Assembly (NCBI GenBank): GCA_045535935.1
Contig: JAZSMO010000044.1
Span: 1-34,925, forward strand
Direction of reading: 5' to 3'
Length of the DNA stretch: 34,925 nucleotides
From: SVFI01 sp045535935
GTDB lineage: Bacteria; Bacillota; Clostridia; Lachnospirales; Lachnospiraceae
The notes beneath the pieces are model-generated. The model was not told the origin of the DNA. It worked only from the letters and a program-made list of their open reading frames with translations, and did no database searches. The translations under genes and the position numbers were made by a program. Of the stretch, positions 16,124 to 23,954 are shown in pieces (within the stretch, counting starts at the first letter, position 1; each line of letters begins with the position of its first letter).

Positions 16124-17416
16124 ATGAATTTGTATCATTTTTTATATTTTACAATAGAGTTTTTAAAGTTATATCTGTTTTCAACAATACTTTTGCAGCT
16201 TAAGGTTAAGAAAATTGTACAGCCGGTGTACCTTATTTGTGCCTTTGTTATAACTTTATTGACTATGTTTCTCGATTTTACGGACTATACGGGAATTTAC
16301 GGTGTGATATCGGTCGTCATTATGATGTTCTATGCGGAAAACCGTAAGAAGCGATGGCTTTTTCCGATTATTTACATAGGAATCAGCATTTTTGATATCT
16401 TAATGTCTCTTATTGTAATTCCTATCCTGCATATCACAGAAGATATGTTAGATGAACAATTGCTTATTCCCATAGGAGTAAACAGCATTTTTCTTTTTCT
16501 GTGTATTGTGTCGATCTGGTATAGAAAGTATAAGAAGAAACAGCCGATTGTGATAGAAACCTATCGGTATATGTGGTTGTATTTTTTGGCAGGAATCACC
16601 GTTATTTTCTATCTATCTTGCATGCAAATGAACAAGCTGAGGGGAGAGATTAACTCTTATTACAATACGCTGTATTGGGCGATTGGACTGAGTGGAATCG
16701 TTTTACTTGTCATCTGCATTTTATTTTTTATCAAAAATAATGAAAATGAAATATTGCAGAGCGAAAAGAAAGTGAACGAACGACTGCTGAAGACGCAGAT
16801 GGAGTACTATCAAATGCTTTTGGAGAAAGAAAAGCAGACCAAGGCCTTTCGTCATGATATCAACAACCATGTGTATTGTATGCAAAATCTGCTGGAAGAA
16901 AAGAAATACGACGAATTAGAGGAATATCTGCGCCGGATCAGCGAAACGACAGTATCTTTATCAACCCATATAAAAACAGGAAATACGCTGATATCTGCAA
17001 TTATTAACGATGCGACGGATAAATTTCCGGAGGTTTCTTTTGCATGGAAGGGCATGATTCCGGAGCAACTTGCATTATCGCCTTACGACAGTTGTACGAT
17101 TTTTTCCAATCTGATATTAAATGCCTTTGAGGCGGCGGATAAAGCCGAGAAGAAGGAAGTACGCATGGGTGTACGCGAGTATAAAAACACATTGATTTTT
17201 GAAATAGAAAATACATATGATAAGGAGCCGGTGACAGAGAAGGGACAATACATTTCGTCCAAAGAAGAAAAGGGACACGGATTCGGTCTACAGAATGCAA
17301 AAGCTGCCATTGAGAAAAACGGAGGAATTTATCAGGTTTCCGTGGGGGAAAAGAGATTTATGACCGAAATTACACTTCCGGATATCCTAAATCAGACAAG
17401 TAAGGACAAACGGTAG
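16124..17416 (+). CDS. GHKL sensor histidine kinase (AgrC-like)
   Basis: 430 residues. The first ~205 residues form about six transmembrane segments. A coiled-coil linker (about 208-240) leads to the H-box with phospho-acceptor H244 (AFRHDINNH). The N-box is at 329-335 with N333 (NLILNAFEA), and the G-box is at 384-389 (GHGFGL). This AgrC/HPK10-type layout normally senses extracellular peptides. It phosphorylates the LytTR regulator encoded upstream, by family knowledge. No agrB or agrD gene is nearby. AGGGGGGATTATCGAGACC precedes the start. A strong terminator follows. Confidence 0.93.
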   Translation: MNLYHFLYFTIEFLKLYLFSTILLQLKVKKIVQPVYLICAFVITLLTMFLDFTDYTGIYGVISVVIMMFYAENRKKRWLFPIIYIGISIFDILMSLIVIPILHITEDMLDEQLLIPIGVNSIFLFLCIVSIWYRKYKKKQPIVIETYRYMWLYFLAGITVIFYLSCMQMNKLRGEINSYYNTLYWAIGLSGIVLLVICILFFIKNNENEILQSEKKVNERLLKTQMEYYQMLLEKEKQTKAFRHDINNHVYCMQNLLEEKKYDELEEYLRRISETTVSLSTHIKTGNTLISAIINDATDKFPEVSFAWKGMIPEQLALSPYDSCTIFSNLILNAFEAADKAEKKEVRMGVREYKNTLIFEIENTYDKEPVTEKGQYISSKEEKGHGFGLQNAKAAIEKNGGIYQVSVGEKRFMTEITLPDILNQTSKDKR

Positions 17417-17466
17417 CCCAAAGGGGACGAGTGGCGTGGAGGGCTCCCTTAAGACAAAGTAATATA

Positions 17467-17509
17467 ACAGTAGAGCATTTTTGAGATAAGATGCTCTACT
17501 GTTTTTATT
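17467..17509 (+). terminator. Strong terminator after the sensor kinase gene
   Basis: A perfect 12-bp stem (ACAGTAGAGCAT with ATGCTCTACTGT) and a 12-nt loop, followed by TTTTATTTT. It sits between the two-component operon and the small ORF/protease genes, which may therefore be transcribed separately or by read-through. Confidence 0.92.
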
Positions 17510-17533
17510 TTATCAGAAAAGGGGGAAGAAAAT

Positions 17534-17584
17534 ATGTTGATGGATATGTCTATTTTCAGATGGTTATTTAAGTGGTTACAGTAA
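17534..17584 (+). CDS. Putative 16-residue peptide ORF between kinase and protease
   Basis: A 16-codon ORF, MLMDMSIFRWLFKWLQ, then TAA. It is preceded by a strong ribosome binding site (AAAAGGGGGAAG, 6 nt spacing) and stands 31 nt before the protease start. The peptide is hydrophobic and aromatic, with one Asp, one Arg and one Lys. It has no AgrD-like leader or cysteine/serine macrocycle motif. The good ribosome binding site and its place next to an AgrC-type sensor suggest a signalling peptide or a leader that couples translation to the protease. It could equally be chance. No family recognised. Confidence 0.4.
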   Translation: MLMDMSIFRWLFKWLQ

Positions 17585-17615
17585 AAGGAAGTGTAAAGGG
17601 AAAGAAGGATACAAA

Positions 17616-20600
17616 ATGAGGACAATTGGAAAAAGAATGTTAGCGTTTTTAATTGCGTTACTCATGTGTATAACGTCAATTAATGTACCCGTTAATGCGC
17701 AAAATAACGAACAGGCACAGAGCAGAGAAACAATATCAAGTAACGAAGCCAATACCTCTGTGGCAGAAGTACAAAAAAGTGATTGGGATGGTGTTACAAC
17801 ACAGGAAATTTATGAAGGAGATAATTATAAAATAACCTTTATACTGGATGGCTATTGGGATGGCGGTTACAATGCCAAGGTTAAGATTAAAAATACGAGT
17901 GATACAGCTATGGATAACTGGTATCTGACCTTTGATTTTGCAAACACTATTTCAAACATATGGAATGCAGAAATCAGTAGCTTTGAAGATGGAAATTATA
18001 TTGTAAAAAATGCCGGATACAATCAAGACATTGTATCCGGTGAAACCATTGAATTCGGATTTGGTTCCAATGAAAACTTTAAGGGTTTTCCTGTGGAATG
18101 TGTATTACTCGATAAAGCATCTCAGGAAAGCGAAGAGGAATATACCGTCAACTATCGTTTGGAAAATGAATGGAACGATGGATTTACCGGAACTATTACG
18201 ATTACTAATAACGGCGAAAAAACGATAGAAGACTGGTGTTTGGGATTTGATTTCGAAAATACTATTACAGATCTTTGGAATGGAATTGTGGAGACACATG
18301 AAGAAGATCACTATGTTGTTAAAAATGCCGGACACAATGGAAATATTGCTTCCGGACAATCTGTATCGTTTGGATTTACCGGAACTTATACAAAAAAGAA
18401 TATACAGCCAACAAATTATACTTTGTTTAGTATGGAAACGGTTACAGCCGACGAAACAGAGTCCGAAGATTATTATATTGTAAACAGCGCTTTGGCAAAT
18501 TTAAATATTGGTTATGTATTTGGTGATACCAAGGATTCCGTAACATCAAATTTAATCTTGCCGGATTCATCCGACGGAGCTACCATAGAATGGAGCAGTA
18601 GCAATACGAATATTATCAATCAGAGCGGTGAGGTTACCAGACCATCCGGAACCTCGGAATATGTTACTTTAACAGCAACCGCAACGAGCAACGAGTATTC
18701 AAACACAAAAGAATTTACATTATATGTTATCAAGAATACCTATGTAGATTATAATTTGAACTATATTGAAGATTTAGAATCTTTGGAGCTTTTATATTTG
18801 TACAATGATGGAGATCCGGAGGATTTGGAAGTATATTTGAATGAGGAGGGTTATATCTCATATATTTCGGGAGCATATTCTGATTTTGTAGTGGAGTCGC
18901 CGGAGGAAGCAATATTGGCTTTGCACGGAATTAAAACCTTAATGGGAGTTAATGACCCGAAAGAGGAGCTTAGATGGAGATCTACCACAAAAGATAAGTA
19001 TGGTACTTCTTTTCGATTTGAACAGATGTACAAGAATATACCAATTTATGGAATGGATATTGTAGTCAGTGTCGATACGAATGGAAAGACCTCCTCATTA
19101 TACAGTTCATTTACGGCGGATATTAATTTGAATACTACTCCGGCTATTTCGGAAGAAAGTGTGACAGATACGCTCTCACAGCAGGGATATTCTTGTGAAG
19201 AAGGTAGTTCCTTGTGTGTATACATAGATGATTCTGAACCGAAGCTGGCGTGGAATGTGAACGCTATTTTTGAGGGGGAACCATATACCGTACTGGTGGA
19301 TGCAAAAAGCGGAAGTATTCTTTTTACAAATGCTCTTGTTGCGTCAGAAGCTGTGAAAAAAGAAACTACAGCATTTGGAAAAAACTATTATGGCAATCTT
19401 GAGAATTTTTCTGTTTCATATGAAGGAGAAGGTAAAAACAAAAAATATTATTTATATGATATCAGCAGAAATATAAAAGTGTATGATGCGACAGGGATAT
19501 CCAGTACAGTTAACTTACCGGGCGACAACAACATTTGGAATACTACAAATGAGTGGACTCCGGGTGAAGTTTCTGCAATGGCAAATGTGGCAAAGGCCTA
19601 TGATTTTTATAAGAATAATTATGGATACGCAGGCTTAGAAGGAGATAATTCAGAAACAAAAGTTTCAATAAATTTTGGCATCCCAAACTCATATTCTTTG
19701 GGAGGATCAAATGGATTAGCTTTTGGTAAAGGAGGGGACTATATCTACGGCGCAGAGGCTGCGTTGGATACAGTAGGGCACGAATATACCCATGCTGTTA
19801 TTCGTGTTCTGACTTCTATAATGGATAATAATACAAATGAACCCGGTGCGATTAATGAAGGATATGCGGATATTTTTGGATATTTTATTGAAAATGATGG
19901 AGACCCGGAATGGCTTCATAGAGAAGATAATATAGTTGGAAAACGGGCACTTCGAAATATGTCAAATCCGATAGAATCGGACAATCCTTGTAAAATTGGG
20001 GGAGATAATTATTATGATTATGTAACTCGAGGTTCAGAATATGATAATGGAGGTATCCACATAAATAGCACAATTGTTTCCCATGCGTGTTATCTCATGT
20101 GGAAAAATGGAATTACAAATAAACAGCGACTGGCGGATTTGTGGTATCATTCTCTCCTGCTTGGTTACGATGGAAATTCAACATTTAGTACTGTAAGGCA
20201 AAACGTATTAACGTCTGCAAAAAATATGGGGATGTCCGGTGACGAGATACAGATTATTAAAGATGCATTTGATTCTGTCGGTATTGTCGGTACAACAGAA
20301 GCTGATATTAACGGAACGAATATACTTAGCGGTAAAATTGTTGAAGCGGATGCAGATTTGACGTTGGGAAATAACCTTCCGCTTGCGGATGCTAAGATCA
20401 GCTTAACCAGAGTTGGTGAAAAGGTTTCTCTTGATAATTTCAAGACGGCAGTTTCTAAAGCGGATGGAACATTTACTATTATTAACATTATTCCGGGAAC
20501 CTATAAACTTACAGTATCAAAATCGGGATATTATACAGCAACGCAGTATATCTCGCTGACATCAACAAAAATAAATAATTACTGTAGTACAATAGAACTT

Positions 20601-21347
20601 ATACCGAATACTTATACGGGATTTGGTAGTGCCAAAGGAAATATTTCTGACTCAGTAACAGGTGATGGTGTCGAAGGATTGAAGTTACGAGTTCGAAGGG
20701 GAATGAATACAAAAACGGGAAGCGTAGTAGCAACATTGAAATCGGGAGAAGACGGTGCGTATGTTGTGGAAAGTTTGACTTCGGGTCAATATTGTGTCGA
20801 AGTTATCGATCAAAGAGATACCGAAGAGGAAAAATATTTAACAACATACTTTAATATTAAAGTATTAGGTGGTAGGACAATCAGTAATCAAAATGCTACT
20901 GTGTCTACAACCCTTGATGAAAGTCAGTTAAGAATCGTTCTTACTTGGGGTATCAGACCACTTGATTTAGATTCGCATTTGTTAGGACCAAAATCTGAGG
21001 GTGGCGAGTTTCATATATACTATGGAAATAAATCATATAGGGAAGAAGAAATTAAAATTGCAGATTTGGACTTAGATGATAGAGTAAGCTATGGACCGGA
21101 AACGACAACTCTATATAATCCCGTGAACGGAACATATATTTTTTATATTTATAATTTTTCCGGCAATCCGGCAATTACAACATCCGGTGCAAGCGTCAGT
21201 GTTTATACCGGAAGCAGCAATGAACCTGCATATGTATTCTATGTACCGACAACGGGAAGCGGACGCCATTGGACAGTATTTACGTATAACTCCATAACAA
21301 GAAAAATCAAACCGGTTAATGTAGTTGATTCTTTTATTACAAGATAA
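17616..21347 (+). CDS. Large secreted M4-family metalloprotease with CBM2-like and Ig-like domains
   Basis: 1243 residues. A Sec signal peptide (about 1-28) is followed by two repeats resembling CBM2 carbohydrate-binding domains (about 62-165 and 175-275; shared WN.../KNAG.N...SG..v.FGF pattern). An atrophied bacterial Ig-like domain (about 287-372) and an FTP/PepSY-type propeptide (about 400-570) come next. The thermolysin-like M4 peptidase (about 580-895) has zinc ligands H722 and H726 in HEYTH, catalytic E723, third ligand E748 in NEGYAD, and H815 in NGGIHINS. Two carboxypeptidase-regulatory-like beta domains (about 905-995 and 1003-1095) and a C-terminal beta-rich domain (1100-1243) complete it. 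It is predicted extracellular and self-processed. No LPXTG anchor is seen. GAAGGATACAAA gives the ribosome binding site. Codon use is more AT-rich than in the fab genes. Confidence 0.92.
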   Translation: MRTIGKRMLAFLIALLMCITSINVPVNAQNNEQAQSRETISSNEANTSVAEVQKSDWDGVTTQEIYEGDNYKITFILDGYWDGGYNAKVKIKNTSDTAMDNWYLTFDFANTISNIWNAEISSFEDGNYIVKNAGYNQDIVSGETIEFGFGSNENFKGFPVECVLLDKASQESEEEYTVNYRLENEWNDGFTGTITITNNGEKTIEDWCLGFDFENTITDLWNGIVETHEEDHYVVKNAGHNGNIASGQSVSFGFTGTYTKKNIQPTNYTLFSMETVTADETESEDYYIVNSALANLNIGYVFGDTKDSVTSNLILPDSSDGATIEWSSSNTNIINQSGEVTRPSGTSEYVTLTATATSNEYSNTKEFTLYVIKNTYVDYNLNYIEDLESLELLYLYNDGDPEDLEVYLNEEGYISYISGAYSDFVVESPEEAILALHGIKTLMGVNDPKEELRWRSTTKDKYGTSFRFEQMYKNIPIYGMDIVVSVDTNGKTSSLYSSFTADINLNTTPAISEESVTDTLSQQGYSCEEGSSLCVYIDDSEPKLAWNVNAIFEGEPYTVLVDAKSGSILFTNALVASEAVKKETTAFGKNYYGNLENFSVSYEGEGKNKKYYLYDISRNIKVYDATGISSTVNLPGDNNIWNTTNEWTPGEVSAMANVAKAYDFYKNNYGYAGLEGDNSETKVSINFGIPNSYSLGGSNGLAFGKGGDYIYGAEAALDTVGHEYTHAVIRVLTSIMDNNTNEPGAINEGYADIFGYFIENDGDPEWLHREDNIVGKRALRNMSNPIESDNPCKIGGDNYYDYVTRGSEYDNGGIHINSTIVSHACYLMWKNGITNKQRLADLWYHSLLLGYDGNSTFSTVRQNVLTSAKNMGMSGDEIQIIKDAFDSVGIVGTTEADINGTNILSGKIVEADADLTLGNNLPLADAKISLTRVGEKVSLDNFKTAVSKADGTFTIINIIPGTYKLTVSKSGYYTATQYISLTSTKINNYCSTIELIPNTYTGFGSAKGNISDSVTGDGVEGLKLRVRRGMNTKTGSVVATLKSGEDGAYVVESLTSGQYCVEVIDQRDTEEEKYLTTYFNIKVLGGRTISNQNATVSTTLDESQLRIVLTWGIRPLDLDSHLLGPKSEGGEFHIYYGNKSYREEEIKIADLDLDDRVSYGPETTTLYNPVNGTYIFYIYNFSGNPAITTSGASVSVYTGSSNEPAYVFYVPTTGSGRHWTVFTYNSITRKIKPVNVVDSFITR

Positions 21348-22012
21348 ATGGACCGTTATATTTCTCAAAAGAATTGTCCTTTTAAAAAGGGACAATTCTT
21401 TTGGGAAAATATTTTAAAGAAAGAAGAGAAAGTATGAAGAAAAAAATACTTTGCATTTTAATAGTTGTTGTAGCACTTTTATTTGGTATTTGTATTATAA
21501 AAATCTATAAAGAAAAAAAGGAACAAGAAGAAATAGTCGTTGATGAGATAGAGCATAAGATTGTTTTTATTATTAATGCTATGTCATTTAGTGATGGCTA
21601 TAATCATAGAGGCTATTTTATAGATAATTGTGGTGACAGATATTATTATAATTTATCGCACCATGAGGAATTTTATAGTAAAGATATATATTATGAGTAC
21701 GAATACTTAAAAGAACATATTGAGGAGTATGAAAAAGAACCGTACTTAGAAAAAGATCAGCTATATGAAGCTTATAAACATTTATTCATGATTGATGAAA
21801 ATGCAAAAAAAGAAGAAGAAAATATTGCGGTAGATTACGGGTATATTCATTATTATGGAATTCGACAGATAGACGAAAAGGAAGAAATCATATTGTTGAA
21901 AGAAAGTGGTGATTATGAAATAACTGTTTTAGATAAAAATATTGATGATGTTCTTGAAGTTATTGGCACAGATAATTGGATAAAAGATATATGGGAAAAA
22001 AGTAACCATTGT
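21311..22012 (+). repeat. Tandem duplication, unit 1
   Basis: A ~702-bp unit starting inside the last 12 codons of the protease gene (ACCGGTTAATGTAG) and covering a hairpin and the first small membrane-protein gene. It aligns throughout with unit 2. Similarity is highest in the flanks and the 5' part of the gene. Confidence 0.88.
21364..21404 (+). terminator. Hairpin after the protease gene (possible terminator)
   Basis: A long stem formed by CTCAAAAGAATTGTCC and GGACAATTCTTTTGGG around a T/A-rich loop. The 3' side ends in CTTTTGGG, so the T tract is short. It may terminate the protease mRNA or protect its 3' end. The same hairpin recurs in the second repeat unit. Confidence 0.5.
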
Positions 22013-22021
22013 ACCGATTAA
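21434..22021 (+). CDS. Membrane-anchored hypothetical protein, tandem paralog 1
   Basis: 195 residues. A short basic start (MKKK) and one strong hydrophobic segment (about 5-24) act as an uncleaved anchor; the cysteine after LLFGI does not make a proper lipobox. The remaining ~170 residues are hydrophilic, rich in Glu, Lys and Tyr, and predicted outside the cell. No family recognised. The second copy is the next gene, roughly 60% identical by eye: N terminus and C-terminal third conserved, residues about 49-95 and 125-150 divergent. An in-frame TTG at 21401 is possible, but the ATG directly before the anchor is preferred. Being linked to the protease, it might bind or protect against it; this is speculation. 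Confidence 0.8.
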   Translation: MKKKILCILIVVVALLFGICIIKIYKEKKEQEEIVVDEIEHKIVFIINAMSFSDGYNHRGYFIDNCGDRYYYNLSHHEEFYSKDIYYEYEYLKEHIEEYEKEPYLEKDQLYEAYKHLFMIDENAKKEEENIAVDYGYIHYYGIRQIDEKEEIILLKESGDYEITVLDKNIDDVLEVIGTDNWIKDIWEKSNHCTD

Positions 22022-22049
22022 TGTAGTCGATTCTTTTATTACAAGGTAA
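22014..22049 (+). pseudogene. Vestigial copy of the protease gene 3' end
   Basis: The last twelve codons of the M4 protease gene (21312-21347) recur here with few changes, right through the stop codon (TAA at 22047). They were copied as part of the tandem duplication and have no start or rest of the gene. They overlap the last codons of paralog 1 in another frame. Confidence 0.8.
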
Positions 22050-22065
22050 ATTGACCATTATATTT

Positions 22066-22103
22066 CTCAAAAGGATTGTCCCTAAAAAGGACAATTCTTT
22101 TGG
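22066..22103 (+). terminator. Second copy of the hairpin in the tandem repeat
   Basis: CTCAAAAGGATTGTCC pairs with GGACAATTCTTTTGGG around CTAAAAA. It differs from unit 1 at single positions, including one that turns an A-T pair into G-T and so preserves pairing, and has a shorter loop. It lies before paralog 2. Confidence 0.5.
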
Positions 22104-22132
22104 GAAAACACTTTAAAGAAAGAAGACCCGCT

Positions 22133-22720
22133 ATGAAGAAAAAAATACTTTACATTTTAATAGTTGTTGTAGTGCTTTTATTTGGTATTTGTATTATAAA
22201 AATATGTGAAGAAAAAAGGCAACAACAAGAAATAGTTGTTGGTGAGATAGAGCATAAGATTGTTTTTATTATTAATAAACAGGAGTTTGGTGACAACTAT
22301 ATTAACAATGGTTATTTTATTGATAACTTAGGAAACAAATGTTATTTTTCCACTATTCCTGAATCATATGCACTAAATAGAAAAACTATATACAGATATC
22401 TAAATGAACATATTGAGGAATATGAAAAAGAGCTTTATTTAGAAAAAAATCAGCTATATGAGGCTTATAAGCATTTACTCATGATTGATGAAAAAGCAGA
22501 GATTAAAAAAGTAAGTACAGGTTCCGCAGATGTGGGAGCTTTTCGTTATTTTGGAGTAAGACCGAATAAAGATGGGGAAATGGAAATTATTCTCTTGGAA
22601 GAATATGGTGATTGGGAAGTAACTAACTTGGATAAAAATGTTGATGATATTATGGAGATTATTGGGAGAGATAACTGGGAGAGAGATATATGGGAAAGAA
22701 GTAATCATTATACCGATTAG
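22133..22720 (+). CDS. Membrane-anchored hypothetical protein, tandem paralog 2
   Basis: 195 residues, the same length as paralog 1. The anchor MKKKILYILIVVV and the EIEHKIVFIIN segment after it are almost unchanged. The EHIEEYEKE...LYEAYKH block and the C-terminal DNW..DIWE.SNH.TD end are conserved too. The exposed parts between these blocks differ strongly, suggesting diversification after duplication. No family recognised. The start is chosen by homology with paralog 1; the ribosome binding site (AAAGAAAGAAGA) is modest. The gene ends 4 nt from the stop codon of spmB, which runs the other way. Confidence 0.8.
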   Translation: MKKKILYILIVVVVLLFGICIIKICEEKRQQQEIVVGEIEHKIVFIINKQEFGDNYINNGYFIDNLGNKCYFSTIPESYALNRKTIYRYLNEHIEEYEKELYLEKNQLYEAYKHLLMIDEKAEIKKVSTGSADVGAFRYFGVRPNKDGEMEIILLEEYGDWEVTNLDKNVDDIMEIIGRDNWERDIWERSNHYTD

Positions 22721-22724
22721 TTTT

Positions 22725-23261
22725 TCACCCTAACCACCCAACAATCCAAAAACTCGCTACAATTCCTGCGAGGGTCGCAATAAGCGCCCCCGGAAGAGTG
22801 TAGCGGGTTTTTTTGACTTTTGCGGCAAGAAAATAGACGGACATAGTGTAAAAGATAGTTTCCGTGGAACTCATAATGAGGGAAGTGAGAAAGCCGATGT
22901 TGCTGTCCGGACCGTAGGTTTTGAAGATGTCCAAAACGAGCCCGGTGGCGGCGGAGCTTGAAAACATTTTAATCAGGATGACAGGGATGATAGGTGCAGG
23001 AACGGAAAACGAAACAAGTATCCGGCCGAGAAGCTGACCCAGAAAATCAAGAAAACCGGACGCGCGAAGAACACCGACGGCGATCATGAGCCCAATCAGA
23101 GTCGGCATAATACCTACAACCGTTTTCATTCCGTCTCCGGCGCCTTCGAGAAACTCGTCGTACACGTTTACTTTGTTTGCAATGCCTGTGGCAACAATAT
23201 AGAAAATGACAAGCGGAATGATGATATTGGAAAAGTTGGAAAGAACATTTGCGAGATTCAT
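22725..23261 (-). CDS. spmB: Spore maturation protein B
   Basis: 178 residues, an integral membrane protein with several hydrophobic segments and the nucleoside-recognition (Gate) domain character of the SpmA/SpmB pair. Segments such as GAGDGMKTVVGIMPTLIGLM and MSSTETIFYT are typical. In Bacillus the pair contributes to spore core dehydration. The start at 23261 is chosen over a GTG 18 nt upstream because AAAGGAG lies between them at proper spacing. spmA ends just upstream; the two form one operon on the minus strand. Confidence 0.93.
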   Translation of the reverse strand: MNLANVLSNFSNIIIPLVIFYIVATGIANKVNVYDEFLEGAGDGMKTVVGIMPTLIGLMIAVGVLRASGFLDFLGQLLGRILVSFSVPAPIIPVILIKMFSSSAATGLVLDIFKTYGPDSNIGFLTSLIMSSTETIFYTMSVYFLAAKVKKTRYTLPGALIATLAGIVASFWIVGWLG

Positions 23262-23279
23262 GACAGACTCCTTTGGCAC

Positions 23280-23882
23280 TTAATAATTATGATGGCGACT
23301 GCGCGTGTCGGCAATTTTCAGAAATAGAATGCCTGCCAGCGTGGAAAATGAAGTGGCGAGGATGGCAGGACCGATAATTTCTGCCGGATTTACGCTTCCG
23401 TACTGGCTGCGATAAACAATCATGTTGACGGGAATCAGTTGGAGTGACGAAATATTCAGAATCAAAAATCCGCACATTTCATTGGAAGCAATATCCGGAT
23501 TTTTTCCCCGGCGAAGCTGGATTTGGCGCATTTCTTCCATGGCCTTTAAGCCCGCAGGCGTACATGCCCAGCCCAGTCCTAAAATATTGGCGATGACATT
23601 GGTGGAAATATACTCCAGTGCCCGCTGTTCGTTCCGCAGGGAAGGAAACAGAAAACGCAGAAACGGAGTAATTTTTTGAGTCAGAGACGCGATAATTCCG
23701 GCCTTTTGCGCAATCTGCATCAGTCCCGTCCAAAACGACATGACACCGAGCATGGTGATACAGAGAGAGACCGCCTCCTTTGCACTGTCCAATGCAGCGT
23801 TTGAAATTTCCGCCATGGTTCCGTGAAAGCACCCGTAGATGATTCCGGTTAAAATCATAAATGCCCAGAGATAGTTCAGCAT
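23280..23882 (-). CDS. spmA: Spore maturation protein A
   Basis: 200 residues, a polytopic membrane protein. Recognised by WAFMILTGIIYGCFHG at the N terminus, NVIANILGLGWACTPAGLKAM, and NEMCGFLILNISSLQLIPVNMI, all strongly conserved in SpmA. It works with SpmB in spore maturation (known from Bacillus), which implies the host sporulates or descends from a sporulating lineage. The 5' end faces a divergent AraC-type regulator gene with a 72-bp shared intergenic region. Confidence 0.94.
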   Translation of the reverse strand: MLNYLWAFMILTGIIYGCFHGTMAEISNAALDSAKEAVSLCITMLGVMSFWTGLMQIAQKAGIIASLTQKITPFLRFLFPSLRNEQRALEYISTNVIANILGLGWACTPAGLKAMEEMRQIQLRRGKNPDIASNEMCGFLILNISSLQLIPVNMIVYRSQYGSVNPAEIIGPAILATSFSTLAGILFLKIADTRSRHHNY

Positions 23883-23904
23883 AGAAGACTCTTTTTTGTT
23901 TTAA

Positions 23905-23918
23905 TATATGTACATATA
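23905..23918. promoter_or_regulatory. Palindrome between spmA and the AraC-type regulator gene
   Basis: The perfect 14-bp inverted repeat TATATGTACATATA lies between the divergent genes and immediately upstream of a TATAAT (23922-23927) oriented towards the AraC gene. It is a candidate operator for a dimeric regulator; binding partner unknown. Confidence 0.4.
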
Positions 23919-23954
23919 CGCTATAATATGAAAAAGTAAAAGGAGGATGAAACT

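Larger units (their letters stand above)
22013..22711 (+). repeat. Tandem duplication, unit 2
   Basis: A ~699-bp unit beginning ACCGATTAATGTAG. It carries a vestigial copy of the protease 3' end (would read VNVVDSFITR, stop), the same hairpin and the second paralog. A third occurrence of ACCGATTA at 22712-22719 marks the right breakpoint. Confidence 0.88.

Noticed and set aside
15396..17416. A complete agr quorum-sensing locus
   Set aside because: Sensor and regulator are present, but no AgrB protease-transporter or AgrD precursor was found in either strand around them.
21401..21433. TTG start 33 nt upstream of paralog 1
   Set aside because: It lies on the hairpin edge and would put charged residues before the membrane anchor; ATG at 21434 is better and matches paralog 2.
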